The notes: generated by a model from the letters alone, not told the origin. A stretch of 20,800 nucleotides of DNA from Bacteroidales bacterium UBA4912 (GCA_002398875.1 DHCC01000051.1:1-20800), one strand, 5' to 3'; counted from the stretch's first letter, positions 6,308-16,438 are shown. Program-made: numbers and translations.

Positions 6308-8920
6308 ATGTCGTTTAAAAGATCCATACTATTACTATTCTGTTATATAATTTGTCTTACCTTTTCTGTATATGCCATTAATATGAGAAATATTCATGAA
6401 CCGGCAATTATACTAGAGGTAGACGGAGGTACTCTCACTCTTTATCCTTTAAATGATAATTCAATAAGAGTGAAATTTCATAAGTCAGGGGTTACACTTA
6501 ATGCCGAGGAGATAATTTATACAGAGAAAGTTGCATCACCTGTACATAAAGTAAAAGAGGATAGTGAGATAATAAGTCTTCAGTTGGATCTGATTACGGC
6601 AGTTTTTAACAAAAAAAGTAAGACACTTTCATTCCACGATAGTAATCGAAATTTGATTTTAAGTGAACAGGTAGGAGGTCGTTTTGTTGAATTAGATCAT
6701 CTGGACAGTATTCCGGTATTCAAGGTGATGCAAAGATTTGTATCTCCTCCGGACGAATACCTGTTCGGCACAGGTCAATTCCAGGATGGATACCTAAATA
6801 TAAGGGGTTTGTCTCGTCGACTTACACAAGTGAACAGCCAGATTTCCATACCTTTTATACTTTCAAGCAAAGGATATGGACTAATGTGGAATAATTATGG
6901 ACTGACAAATTTCAACCCTGCTGAAAACTCTCTGGACCTTATTCGCAATAAAGACCTAACAGAGAGCCTTACAGTAGATGCTACCGGTACCAGTGGGAAT
7001 AAACGTGAAAACAGACAAATGAATCAATTTACCGGTACTCTAGATATTCCCACTGCCGGCAGTTATGCTATTCTTCTTGATGTAGGACAAAAGATGGCTC
7101 GTAAACATCACTTGGTTATAGACGGTGACACTCTGATAGATATCAACAATATATGGCTGCCCCCTACTACATCGCTAATAACTGAGTTGTCTGAAGGAGA
7201 GCATAATATCTTAGTAGAGGGGGAAGAAAACGACACACCAAAGCTATACTGGAGAAAGGTGACTGACGAAACCATATTATCGTCACCTGTGGCAGAAGCA
7301 ATTGATTATACAGTTTTTGCCGGCTCAGGAGAAGAGGTTATATCAAGTTATAGGGAGTTGACAGGACATTCTCCGATGCTGCCTGAATGGGCTTTTGGTT
7401 ATATACATTGTCGTGAGCGATATCATACACAAGATGAGTTACTGGAAAATGCTCTAACTTTCCGTAATAAAGAGATTCCTATTGACATGATCGTACAGGA
7501 CTGGCAATATTGGGGGAAATATGGCTGGAATGCCATGCGTTTTGATGAAGAACGCTATCCGGATCCAAAAGATATGGTACGACAGCTTCACGAAATGAAT
7601 ATTAGGTTTATGGTTTCTGTGTGGTCTAAAATAGATAAACAATCAGATGTAGGAAAAGAAATGAACGAAAAGGGATATTATATTCCTGACACTGAATGGA
7701 TTGATTTTTTCAACCCGGATGCTGCAGCCGCCTATTGGCAAAACTTCTCTTCAAAAATGTTACCTCTTGGGATTGATGCCTGGTGGCTGGACGCTACGGA
7801 ACCTGAAAATGATGATCTGCAAAACAGAATGATTTTCAACTCCACTTTACCAGGCGAGCTTTACAGGAACGTGTACCCGATGTATGTGAATAAAACTGTT
7901 TATGAAGGGCTACGGCGAGACGATCCTGAAAAAAGGCGTGCGTTTATACTTACTCGCAGTGCATTTTCCGGTTCTCAGAGATATGGTATAGCCACATGGT
8001 CGGGAGATGTGGGTCACGATTGGGAAACATTACGCCGACAGATTACTGCAGGTTTGGGGTATATGAGCACTGGATTACCTTGGTGGACTTATGATGCAGG
8101 TGGTTTTTTCCGTCCGGGTAATCAGTACACTAACACAGATTATCATGAACTATTTATCCGTTGGTTCCAGACTGCAGCATTCTTTCCATTGTTAAGGGTG
8201 CACGGATATATGAGTAATACCGAACCCTGGAGGTATGGAGAACAGGTAGAAAAAATAGTGTCAAACACACTTGAAATGCGATATCAGTTGTTTCCATATA
8301 TTTATTCAGAAGCATCACGTGTAAGTTTTAATGGATCTACACTTATGCGCCCACTGGTTATGGATTTTGCTCATGACAAAAATGCATTGGAACAAAAACA
8401 TCAGTTTATGTTTGGACCGTCTATACTGGTAATTCCGGTTACTGAACCGGGAGTTGAAAAATGGTCGTTATATCTCCCTGAGCATGAAAAGGGATGGATA
8501 AATTTTTGGAGTAAAGAAAAAATGGCAGGTGGAAAATACATTGAAGTGCCTGTTGATCTTTCATCTATTCCTATCTTTGTTAAAGCAGGATCGATTATTC
8601 CCATTGGTCCTGCTAAACAGTTCTCTTCACAAAAAACTAATGATCCCATTGAAATTCATATCTATCCCGGTGACAATGCAAGTTTTACTATCTATGAAGA
8701 TGAAGGTACTAATTACAATTACGAACATGGAAAATATACTACCATTAACCTGGATTGGAATGATGAAGAAGCCACACTAACAATTGGAGAAAGAAATGGA
8801 GATGGTTTCCCGGGCATGGAGATAAACAGAACTTTTAAAGTTGTAAATATAATGTCTGAAGACAATGCCATTACCGTTAACTATGACGGAAATAAAACAA
8901 TATGTGAACTGAATAATTAA
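6308..8920 (+). CDS. GH31 alpha-xylosidase-like enzyme with PA14 insert
   Basis: 870 residues, signal peptide about 1-23 (cleavage near VYA). The N-terminal GH31 beta-sandwich (about 30-340) is interrupted at about 222-318 by a PA14-type module (FTGTLDIPTAGSYAILLDVG, then LSEGEHNILVEG). The catalytic barrel, about 355-690, carries WWLDATEPEND with nucleophile D495 and WSGDVGHDWETLRRQ with acid/base D567, plus WWTYDAGGFF. The WLDATEPE form and the inserted PA14 are shared with characterised alpha-xylosidases such as Cellvibrio Xyl31A and the Bacteroides ovatus xyloglucan-locus enzyme. A C-terminal beta-sandwich region with IYPGDNASFTIYEDEG closes the protein. Likely role: removal of terminal alpha-xylose from side chains. 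The neighbours favour heteroxylan, but xyloglucan oligosaccharides are an alternative. Alpha-glucosidase activity cannot be excluded by reading alone. The GH97 gene starts 9 bases downstream, which suggests tight coupling. Confidence 0.92.
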   Translation: MSFKRSILLLFCYIICLTFSVYAINMRNIHEPAIILEVDGGTLTLYPLNDNSIRVKFHKSGVTLNAEEIIYTEKVASPVHKVKEDSEIISLQLDLITAVFNKKSKTLSFHDSNRNLILSEQVGGRFVELDHLDSIPVFKVMQRFVSPPDEYLFGTGQFQDGYLNIRGLSRRLTQVNSQISIPFILSSKGYGLMWNNYGLTNFNPAENSLDLIRNKDLTESLTVDATGTSGNKRENRQMNQFTGTLDIPTAGSYAILLDVGQKMARKHHLVIDGDTLIDINNIWLPPTTSLITELSEGEHNILVEGEENDTPKLYWRKVTDETILSSPVAEAIDYTVFAGSGEEVISSYRELTGHSPMLPEWAFGYIHCRERYHTQDELLENALTFRNKEIPIDMIVQDWQYWGKYGWNAMRFDEERYPDPKDMVRQLHEMNIRFMVSVWSKIDKQSDVGKEMNEKGYYIPDTEWIDFFNPDAAAAYWQNFSSKMLPLGIDAWWLDATEPENDDLQNRMIFNSTLPGELYRNVYPMYVNKTVYEGLRRDDPEKRRAFILTRSAFSGSQRYGIATWSGDVGHDWETLRRQITAGLGYMSTGLPWWTYDAGGFFRPGNQYTNTDYHELFIRWFQTAAFFPLLRVHGYMSNTEPWRYGEQVEKIVSNTLEMRYQLFPYIYSEASRVSFNGSTLMRPLVMDFAHDKNALEQKHQFMFGPSILVIPVTEPGVEKWSLYLPEHEKGWINFWSKEKMAGGKYIEVPVDLSSIPIFVKAGSIIPIGPAKQFSSQKTNDPIEIHIYPGDNASFTIYEDEGTNYNYEHGKYTTINLDWNDEEATLTIGERNGDGFPGMEINRTFKVVNIMSEDNAITVNYDGNKTICELNN

Positions 8921-8929
8921 AAAATAACA

Positions 8930-10825
8930 ATGAGACAAACTATAATACTCTTACTGCTAATTTCTTTTCTATCATCATGCAAGGCGGGAAATGATCAGCT
9001 TGAATCTCCAAACGGGAAGATTATTGTTCATGTAAATGCTGAACAAGGGAATTCTTTTGGACAAACTTCATTAACAATTTCATATATTGATGCAGGAAAA
9101 AAGAGAGTTCTTTTTGAAAATTTGCTCACAGGTCTTAAAACTGACAAAAAGAATCTGACCGACAGTATGAGACTTATTTCTATCTCTGCTACCAAGGAAA
9201 TTACGGAAGAGTATACAATGATCACGGGAAAAAAAAGTCTTTGCAGTAATAATGCAAATGAACAGACATTCAATTTCACAAATCAGGATAATGAATCAAT
9301 TAATCTGATTATCAGAGCGTACAATGATGGTATTACATTCCGTTATCAGTTTGATGGTATTAGTGATGATGAGCAAATAATTGAAGAGTCGACCACCTAC
9401 CCTATTGCTGAAGGTGTAAAACGATGGAGCCAACCTTATTACATAGACTATGAAGGTTTCTACACACTTACAACCAGTGGTATATCAAAAAATTCACACT
9501 GGTCATATCCCCTGTTACTTGAACCGACTGATTCAGTCTTTGCATTGATTACTGAAGCCAATATCCAAAGAAATCAGTGTGGATCACAGTTGAAAAACGA
9601 TCTTGACCCGACTGCTTATAGAGTGCATTTAGCTGATGAAAAACTACCTGTTTCAGGAACATGGTTATCTCCATGGAGAGTTGTAATTATTGGTTCTCTT
9701 GGAGACATTGTAGAATCGACATTGATTACCGATGTGTCTGAACCATCTGTTCTTGGAGATACAGAGTGGATTAATCCAGGACCTTCAGCATGGATATACT
9801 GGGCATATAATAATGGTTCTAACGATTATCAAATAGTAAAGGAGTATATTGATCTTGCAGCTGAAATGAATTGGCCTTATAACCTGATCGATTGGAAATG
9901 GAATGAAATGGGTAACGGAGGCTCTGTTGATGATGCAGTAGATTATGCCAACGAGAAGGGTATCAAAACGTTATTATGGTACAACTCATCCACCAGCTGG
10001 AACGGAGAAGGTGCACCCGGTCCTTTATTTGTATTAAATGAAAAAAATAGCAGAGTAAATGAATATAGGAAGCTTAAAGAGATGGGTGTATCAGGTATCA
10101 AGGTTGATTTCTTTAATGGTGATGGACATAAAGAAATGAATTATTATATTGACCTGCTGGAAGATGCAATTGACCATGAATTACTTATTAATTTTCATGG
10201 AGCTACTCTTCCACGAGGATGGCAAAGAACTTACCCAAATTTAATGACAGTAGAAGCAGTTTATGGAGCAGAATGGTATAACAACAGACCAATTCTGACA
10301 GACAGAGCAGCAAGACACAATGCTACGCTGTCCTTCACCAGAAATGTGGTTGGTCCTATGGATTATACCCCTGGTACTTTCAGTGACTCACAACATCCTC
10401 ACATAACTTCTCACGGACATGAACTGGCGCTGACAGTAGTATTTGAGTCTGCTTTGCAACATTTGCCTGATCGTCCTGAATCTTATAGATCACTTCCTGA
10501 GCCTGTCAGAAATTTTCTATCCACTTTGCCCGTATCATGGGATGAAACTAAGCTACTTAACGGCTATCCGGGAGAATCAGTTGTACTTGCACGTCGTAAA
10601 GGAGATAACTGGTTTATTGGTGGTCTCAACGGCACTGATGAATCGAGGACACTATCTTTTGATATTGCAGAACTTACAGGAGCAAAACATACAATTACAC
10701 TCTTTAAAGACGGCCCGGAACAAAGAAGTTTCACAATTGAAGAAGATTCTGATTTATCGGAATATTCTGATCGCATTAATATAGAATGTTTACCTCGTGG
10801 AGGATTTGCGGCTATAATTAAATAA
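8930..10825 (+). CDS. GH97 retaining-type alpha-galactosidase-like lipoprotein
   Basis: 631-residue GH97 enzyme. The N-terminus has a clear lipobox, LSSC, with C17 as lipidation site, so it is membrane-anchored. Family features run in order: N-terminal beta-sandwich (about 20-280; SPNGKIIVHV, GITFRYQFDG), catalytic barrel (about 285-540) and a short C-terminal sandwich ending RGGFAAIIK. GVSGIKVDFFNGDG provides an aspartate, D393, at the position used as nucleophile by retaining GH97 alpha-galactosidases; inverting SusB-type alpha-glucosidases lack it. E442 in LMTVEAVYG is the likely acid/base. ATLPRGWQRTYPN and GPMDYTPGTF are family-typical. The predicted task is removal of alpha-galactose caps from decorated xylan; I infer substrate from context. 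Only 9 bases separate it from GH31 and 19 from GH3, so co-translation or tight co-transcription is likely. A second GH97 lies at 17967-19907 and is clearly divergent. Confidence 0.92.
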   Translation: MRQTIILLLLISFLSSCKAGNDQLESPNGKIIVHVNAEQGNSFGQTSLTISYIDAGKKRVLFENLLTGLKTDKKNLTDSMRLISISATKEITEEYTMITGKKSLCSNNANEQTFNFTNQDNESINLIIRAYNDGITFRYQFDGISDDEQIIEESTTYPIAEGVKRWSQPYYIDYEGFYTLTTSGISKNSHWSYPLLLEPTDSVFALITEANIQRNQCGSQLKNDLDPTAYRVHLADEKLPVSGTWLSPWRVVIIGSLGDIVESTLITDVSEPSVLGDTEWINPGPSAWIYWAYNNGSNDYQIVKEYIDLAAEMNWPYNLIDWKWNEMGNGGSVDDAVDYANEKGIKTLLWYNSSTSWNGEGAPGPLFVLNEKNSRVNEYRKLKEMGVSGIKVDFFNGDGHKEMNYYIDLLEDAIDHELLINFHGATLPRGWQRTYPNLMTVEAVYGAEWYNNRPILTDRAARHNATLSFTRNVVGPMDYTPGTFSDSQHPHITSHGHELALTVVFESALQHLPDRPESYRSLPEPVRNFLSTLPVSWDETKLLNGYPGESVVLARRKGDNWFIGGLNGTDESRTLSFDIAELTGAKHTITLFKDGPEQRSFTIEEDSDLSEYSDRINIECLPRGGFAAIIK

Positions 10826-10844
10826 AATATAATTTATTGCAGAC

Positions 10845-13800
10845 ATGTTTAGAATTGACATTTTTTTTAAAATAGTTTTAAGTGCACTTGTTGCTTTTCA
10901 TTTTAGTCTGAACGTCCAATCATCAGATAGGACAACTAATAATCAGCCTCTTTACCTTAACACCTCTTACTCTTTTGAAGAAAGAGCCGCTGATCTTGTT
11001 TCACGTCTTACACCGGAAGAAAAAGAAACATTGCTTGGTAATACAATGTCACCCATTCCAAGACTAGGTATTAATAAGTATGATGTATGGGGTGAAGCAC
11101 TACATGGTATAGTAGGGAGAAATGATAACGCAGGTATGACTGCTACCTCTTTCCCTAACAGCATTGCTGTAGGAAGTACTTGGGATCCTGAACTTATTCG
11201 TAAAGAAGCCGCAGTGATAGCTGATGAAGCAAGAGGCTTCAACAACGAGCGGATCTTTACTTTAACCTATTGGTCACCTGTTATCGAACCTGCAAGAGAC
11301 CCCCGATGGGGACGTACAGCAGAGAGTTACAGTGAGGACCCCTTCCTAGTATCAGAGTTAGCAAGTGGTTTTGTGAAAGGAATGATGGGTGATGATCCAA
11401 GATATTTGAAATCAGTCCCTACCGGTAAACATTACATTGCAAACAATACTGAATATAACCGCCATAATGGCAACTCAGAGCTGGATTTAAGGGATATGCG
11501 TGAATACTATCTCAGTCCTTACAAATCCCTGATAGAAAAAGACAACCTGCCTTCTATTATGACTGCATATAATGCTGTTAATGGAGTGCCTGTCTCTGCA
11601 AGCATCTTTTTGGTGGACTCAGTTGCCAGAAAAACTTATGGTATGAAAGGATATGTAACGGGGGACTGCGGGGCAATATCTGACATATTCCAGGGTCATC
11701 ACTATCTTAAAGATGGAGTTGAGGCAACAGCTGCCGGGCTGAAAGCAGGTGTGGACACCGATTGTGGTGGAGAATATCAGAGTAATGCCCTTGAAGCATT
11801 GCAACGTGGGCTGATAACCATGGCTGATATTGACAGAGCATTGATAAACATGATGACAATACGTATGCGATTGGGTGAATTTGATCCTCCGGCAGTTGTA
11901 CCCTATTCAAGGCTAAGACCTGAAATTATAAATGATCCCACACATAATGATCTGGCATTGGAAATGGCAACAAAAAGTCCGGTATTGCTGAAAAATGAAA
12001 CTGTAAAAGGCTCCTCAATTAAAGCGCTCCCATTAAATACAGAAAAAAAAGCTACAATTGCCGTTCTTGGACCTCAGGCGAACAGAGTGGAGTTGGGAGA
12101 CTATTCAGGTCCTGTGGAACAGCACTTAAGCATATCTCATCTTCAGGGATTAAAAGATTACATCGACCAACATAATCTACCTATTGAAATATTTCACGCA
12201 GAAGGGGGAAATACCAGTCGCAAGACTGATTTTTTTGTTTTGCAGAATTTTACAACAAAAAACAATAATGGTGAGAGTAAAGAATATAAAGCCACTGATT
12301 TTGATGCTGCTGCACCAGGAATTTTAAAAACACAAAGATTCGGCAACCTGTCACTTCAGGGAATTAAAGATGGTGACTGGACTGCGTATAACAACATCGA
12401 AATCACTGATCTTGATTCTCTGACCCTGCAACTTAATATTGAGCAAAGTGGTGGTATTCTTGAAGTCAGAGTTGGCTCTCCTACCGGAAATATGATTATG
12501 TCACAAACAATAGAAAGCGCCGAAAGAGGTGGAGTTCGTTCTTTTGGAAGAGGTTCGACCATTACTTCAAAAATCAACACATTGGGAATTAAAGGTTCAC
12601 AAGACCTCTATTTCATATTCCGTGAACCACAGCGAGAATCGGTAGATCAGGAAACACTAAAAAAAGTAGCTTCAGCTGATGTGGCGATAGTTTTTGTAGG
12701 AACCGACCAGAATACAGGCAGAGAGGAGTCAGACAGGTTCTCCTTATCATTACCCGGTAATCAGATGCAACTAATACAATCTGTGGCTGCAGTTAATCCT
12801 AACACTATAGTTGTAATGCAGACAATGGGAATGGTTGAGGTTGAAGATATCAAACAGAATTCAAATATACCGGGAATAATTTATACAGGATACAACGGAC
12901 AGGCACAAGGAACAGCAATGGCTAAAATATTGTTTGGTGAAGTTAATCCCGGCGGTAAAACTAGTGTCACCTGGTATCGTTCTGTAAAAGACCTTCCTGA
13001 TTTTGGTGACTATAGATTGAGAGGAGATAAAAACCGAAACGGAAGAACTTATTGGTATTTTGATAAAGATGTATCTTATGAATTTGGATACGGTCTTTCA
13101 TACACTACTTTTGAATATAGTGATATAACAATAAGCAAAAAGGAAATAACACCTTATGATCAGATCAGTATTAATGTAGATGTTAAAAACAGCGGAGATA
13201 TAGATGGAGACGAGATTGTTCAGGTATATCTTAGAACTGAAAATGCTTTATCAAAAGGACGTCCTATAAAACAGTTGAAGGGATTCAAAAGAGTTACCAT
13301 CCCTGCAGGGCAAACCCAAACAGTTTCTATTGATATCAATTGTTCCGACCTTTGGTTCTGGGATGAGAGAAACAACAAAATTTCCTTCGACCAAGGCATT
13401 TATACATTTGAAGTTGGAGCATCATCACTTGACATTAAAGGTACTGTTGAAGCTGTAATGGAAGGACAATTTAAAGAGACCCCGGAAACAGTTGTTGCAG
13501 AGTCAGACAAAATAATCCTTGTGCCTGGAGAAACAACACAAACCCGCTTATCAGTTACACTTTTGGACGACAGCTTCATTGATATAGAAAAAACTAATGT
13601 GGTTTATAAAAGCAACAACCCATCAGTAGTGAAGATTGACCAAAACGGCTTAATTACTGCATTACAGCCCGGCTTAGCATCAATTTTTGCATACGTTACT
13701 TACAATGGCGTCACAGTATCAGACAACTTTCCAATAAAGATTATACCTGATCTTACTCCGGCCTCTATAACAGTAAATGGCACTCCTATCAATGGTTTTG

Positions 13801-14669
13801 ACCCTAAGGTAAAAGCATATAGCTTTCTGATTGAAGGTAAGACTGAAATTCCTGTAGTTCAAGCAGAATCCGTAAGCAATACCATCAACATAGAAATCGA
13901 AGAAGCAACAACTCTTCCTGGAACCGTCTTAGTAAGATTTATAGATTACAATACAAGGGAAGAAAATTCATATTATTTGAATTTCGACCGGATGTCTAAG
14001 AGCGATGAATTCAACGAATCACAATTAGGCTCACAATGGGAATGGATAAGAGAAAACAGTGAGAATCACACTTTATCTTCGAATCCGGGCACGTTAACCA
14101 TAACCACAGAAAAAGGGGATGTTTCAGAGAATAGTAATAATGCACGTAATTTACTTGTACAGAGTGCAAATAACGACTGGACTATTGATACACGCCTGAC
14201 TGCTTCCAGAGCACCCTCTCAACCTGAAAATGCCGGTTTAATTGCATGGCAGGATGACCATAATTTTGTTAAACTGATGCTTCGTGCAGTTACTAAGACT
14301 ACACGACAAAGAGGACCTCAACCCGGAACTATTGATCTCTTAGTAGAAGAGAATGACATTGCAAGGTCGGTTGCAACTTTTGACCTGAAAGATATGATCA
14401 CCGACGGTCAGTACCTTTATCTGCGTCTTTCAAAAAATGGAGCCCAATACACTGCAAGTTATTCACTTAATGGCAATGAATATATAACTTTAGGCCGCGC
14501 TGATGCTACTTTGAGAGATATCAAAGCAGGCATTATTGCATGCGATGGCATAATAACACAAAGCATGACCAGCACTTTCTGGTTTGACTCTGACACAACA
14601 AAACCTGATACTCCTTTTGATGTATCTTTTGATTATTTTCATATCGAAAATAAAGGTATTGTATATTAA
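10845..14669 (+). CDS. GH3 beta-xylosidase-like enzyme with CBM6-like insert and long multi-module tail
   Basis: 1274 residues, far longer than common GH3 beta-xylosidases (about 700-870). Signal peptide about 1-26. The N-terminal barrel, about 40-360, includes KHYIANNTEYNRHNGNSELD and YVTGDCGAISDIF with nucleophile D274. The second GH3 domain is split by a CBM6-like module at about 485-600 (GDWTAYNNIEITDLDSLTLQ, LEVRVGSPTG). It resumes with VFVGTDQNTGREESDRFSL; E627 or E628 is the probable acid/base. A FnIII-like domain, about 755-870, follows. The extra tail holds a BIG2-like domain (about 880-965; LITALQPGLASIFAYVTYNG), a small beta-sandwich (about 968-1050) and a concanavalin-A-like domain (about 1050-1274; SDEFNESQLGSQWEW, NAGLIAWQDDHNFVKLML) of the kind normally found behind GH43 enzymes. 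The enzyme should release xylose from non-reducing ends of xylo-oligosaccharides. Beta-glucosidase activity is the main alternative. Confidence 0.92.
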   Translation: MFRIDIFFKIVLSALVAFHFSLNVQSSDRTTNNQPLYLNTSYSFEERAADLVSRLTPEEKETLLGNTMSPIPRLGINKYDVWGEALHGIVGRNDNAGMTATSFPNSIAVGSTWDPELIRKEAAVIADEARGFNNERIFTLTYWSPVIEPARDPRWGRTAESYSEDPFLVSELASGFVKGMMGDDPRYLKSVPTGKHYIANNTEYNRHNGNSELDLRDMREYYLSPYKSLIEKDNLPSIMTAYNAVNGVPVSASIFLVDSVARKTYGMKGYVTGDCGAISDIFQGHHYLKDGVEATAAGLKAGVDTDCGGEYQSNALEALQRGLITMADIDRALINMMTIRMRLGEFDPPAVVPYSRLRPEIINDPTHNDLALEMATKSPVLLKNETVKGSSIKALPLNTEKKATIAVLGPQANRVELGDYSGPVEQHLSISHLQGLKDYIDQHNLPIEIFHAEGGNTSRKTDFFVLQNFTTKNNNGESKEYKATDFDAAAPGILKTQRFGNLSLQGIKDGDWTAYNNIEITDLDSLTLQLNIEQSGGILEVRVGSPTGNMIMSQTIESAERGGVRSFGRGSTITSKINTLGIKGSQDLYFIFREPQRESVDQETLKKVASADVAIVFVGTDQNTGREESDRFSLSLPGNQMQLIQSVAAVNPNTIVVMQTMGMVEVEDIKQNSNIPGIIYTGYNGQAQGTAMAKILFGEVNPGGKTSVTWYRSVKDLPDFGDYRLRGDKNRNGRTYWYFDKDVSYEFGYGLSYTTFEYSDITISKKEITPYDQISINVDVKNSGDIDGDEIVQVYLRTENALSKGRPIKQLKGFKRVTIPAGQTQTVSIDINCSDLWFWDERNNKISFDQGIYTFEVGASSLDIKGTVEAVMEGQFKETPETVVAESDKIILVPGETTQTRLSVTLLDDSFIDIEKTNVVYKSNNPSVVKIDQNGLITALQPGLASIFAYVTYNGVTVSDNFPIKIIPDLTPASITVNGTPINGFDPKVKAYSFLIEGKTEIPVVQAESVSNTINIEIEEATTLPGTVLVRFIDYNTREENSYYLNFDRMSKSDEFNESQLGSQWEWIRENSENHTLSSNPGTLTITTEKGDVSENSNNARNLLVQSANNDWTIDTRLTASRAPSQPENAGLIAWQDDHNFVKLMLRAVTKTTRQRGPQPGTIDLLVEENDIARSVATFDLKDMITDGQYLYLRLSKNGAQYTASYSLNGNEYITLGRADATLRDIKAGIIACDGIITQSMTSTFWFDSDTTKPDTPFDVSFDYFHIENKGIVY

Positions 14670-14713
14670 TAAACTGATTATAAATATTTCACTAATTTAA
14701 AATACTGTTGAGA

Positions 14714-16438
14714 ATGAAAAGAATGATTAATACATTTCTGATTTTAATGTTGATATGTACTTCACCATGTATATATGCTCAGAAAAAAGGGAATTCAAAC
14801 ATTCCTGTATTCACACAATTTACCTATCAGGGGGAAGACCCGGTTTATGATAATTATCCGTTACAACCGGACGAGTTCTACAACCCAATACTTCAAGGGT
14901 GCTATCCCGATCCATCTATTACCAGAAAAGGAGATGATTATTTCCTGGTATCTTCCTCGTTTGCAATGTTTCCCGGAGTACCAATTTTTCACTCCAACGA
15001 CCTGGTAAACTGGAAGCAGATTGGACATGTGCTGGATAGAAAAACACAACTTAAGGTCTATGATTCTGGAATCAGTGCAGGAATTTATGCACCTGCAATA
15101 AAATATAATCAATATAACGACACGTTTTATATGATTACTACCCAATTTGCCGGTGATATCGGTAATATGGTAGTAAAAACCAAAGACCCGTTCAAAGGAT
15201 GGAGTGAAGTATACAAGTTGAATTTTGGAGGTATCGATCCATCGCTGTTTTTTGACGACGACGGTAAAGCTTACGTGGTTCACAATGATGCACCCGACAG
15301 AGGTAAGGAGCTGTATGAAGGACACAGGGTGATTAAAATATGGGAGTATGACTTGGAAAAAGATCAGGTGAAACCAGGTACAGATCAGATTATTGTTGAC
15401 GGAGGTGTTGATATTACCCGAAAACCTATATGGATAGAGGCTCCTCATATTTATAAAAGAGATGGCATTTACTATTTGATGTGTGCAGAGGGTGGTACCG
15501 GTGACTGGCACAGTGAAGTTATTTTCACCAGCGATAATCCTAAAGGCCCATACAAACCGGCTTCTAATAATCCTATTCTGTCACAGCGATATTTACATCC
15601 TGACAGAGAAAATAAGGTGGATTGGGCAGGACATGCTGATATTGTTGAAGGACCAGACTCTAAATATTATGGCGTATTTCTTGCTATTCGTCCAAATGAA
15701 AAAAACAGAGTAAACACAGGCCGTGAAACATTCATATTGCCGGTTGACTGGAGTGGTAAGTATCCAATTTTTGAAAATGGATTAATTCCCATAGAACCAA
15801 AAATGAAAATGCCAGAGGGTGTAGAAAATAAAAGCGGAAAAGAAGGCTTTTTTCCAAATGGAAATTTTTTATTTCAGGACAATTTCAAATCAGAAAAATT
15901 AGATTACAGATGGATAGGAGTAAGAGGTCCTCGTGAGGAGTTTATTAATATAGGTAAGACAGGTATAACAATTACCCCTTTTGCCGTTAACCTCAAAGAA
16001 GTAGCCCCTACCTCTACCCTGTTCCACCGCCAACAACATAGATATTTTTCAGCAACAACGACAATGAATTATGTGCCATCTTCAGATAAAGATTTGGCAG
16101 GAATGGTTTGTTATCAAAGTGAACGTTTTTATTATCTATTCGGTGTAACTAAAAAAGGAAATCAGGATTATCTGATTCTACAACGTACTGAAAGAGGATC
16201 ATCAACAACAATTGCCAGTACCCCGATACAGACAAATAAGCCTTTAACTCTACAGATTAGAGCAAAAGGTGATGAGTACAATTTCAACTACTCGATAGAC
16301 GGAGAAATCTTTCATACACTTGGCGGAGCCGTGTCGGGTGACATCCTTTCTACTGACGTTGCCGGAGGTTTCACAGGCAACTTAATTGGATTACATGCCA
16401 CCACAAAGAATGACGCGGAAGTTGAGATTAAACCATGA
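14714..16438 (+). CDS. GH43 beta-xylosidase-like enzyme, subfamily 1-like, with concanavalin-A-like C-terminal domain
   Basis: I place the start at ATG 14714 (MKRMINTFL, 574 residues); an in-frame TTG at 14708 adds two residues and is unlikely. Signal peptide about 1-22, ending IYAQ. The GH43 propeller (about 50-360) has D66 in GCYPDPSITRKGDDYFLVSS, D175 in GGIDPSLFFDDDG and E242 in IWIEAPHIYK. DWAGHADIVEGPDSKYYGVFLAIRP is characteristic of the beta-xylosidase/arabinofuranosidase group I place in subfamily 1. From about residue 385 the concanavalin-A-like domain begins (FLFQDNFKSEKLDYRWIGVR, DKDLAGMVCYQSERFYYLF). The family usually ends in a short F-Y-F/W strand, but here the protein stops at DAEVEIKP, so the last strand may be missing. 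The likely product is xylose from xylo-oligosaccharides, complementing GH8 at the opposite chain end. Confidence 0.92.
   Translation: MKRMINTFLILMLICTSPCIYAQKKGNSNIPVFTQFTYQGEDPVYDNYPLQPDEFYNPILQGCYPDPSITRKGDDYFLVSSSFAMFPGVPIFHSNDLVNWKQIGHVLDRKTQLKVYDSGISAGIYAPAIKYNQYNDTFYMITTQFAGDIGNMVVKTKDPFKGWSEVYKLNFGGIDPSLFFDDDGKAYVVHNDAPDRGKELYEGHRVIKIWEYDLEKDQVKPGTDQIIVDGGVDITRKPIWIEAPHIYKRDGIYYLMCAEGGTGDWHSEVIFTSDNPKGPYKPASNNPILSQRYLHPDRENKVDWAGHADIVEGPDSKYYGVFLAIRPNEKNRVNTGRETFILPVDWSGKYPIFENGLIPIEPKMKMPEGVENKSGKEGFFPNGNFLFQDNFKSEKLDYRWIGVRGPREEFINIGKTGITITPFAVNLKEVAPTSTLFHRQQHRYFSATTTMNYVPSSDKDLAGMVCYQSERFYYLFGVTKKGNQDYLILQRTERGSSTTIASTPIQTNKPLTLQIRAKGDEYNFNYSIDGEIFHTLGGAVSGDILSTDVAGGFTGNLIGLHATTKNDAEVEIKP

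Noticed and set aside
14708..14713. TTG start two codons upstream of ATG 14714
   Set aside because: TTG starts are rare, and the ATG gives a normal MKRM signal-peptide beginning.
14861..15511. 216-codon open frame on the minus strand
   Set aside because: It lies fully inside the GH43 gene at 14714-16438, has no recognisable domain, and is the antisense shadow of a strongly conserved family.
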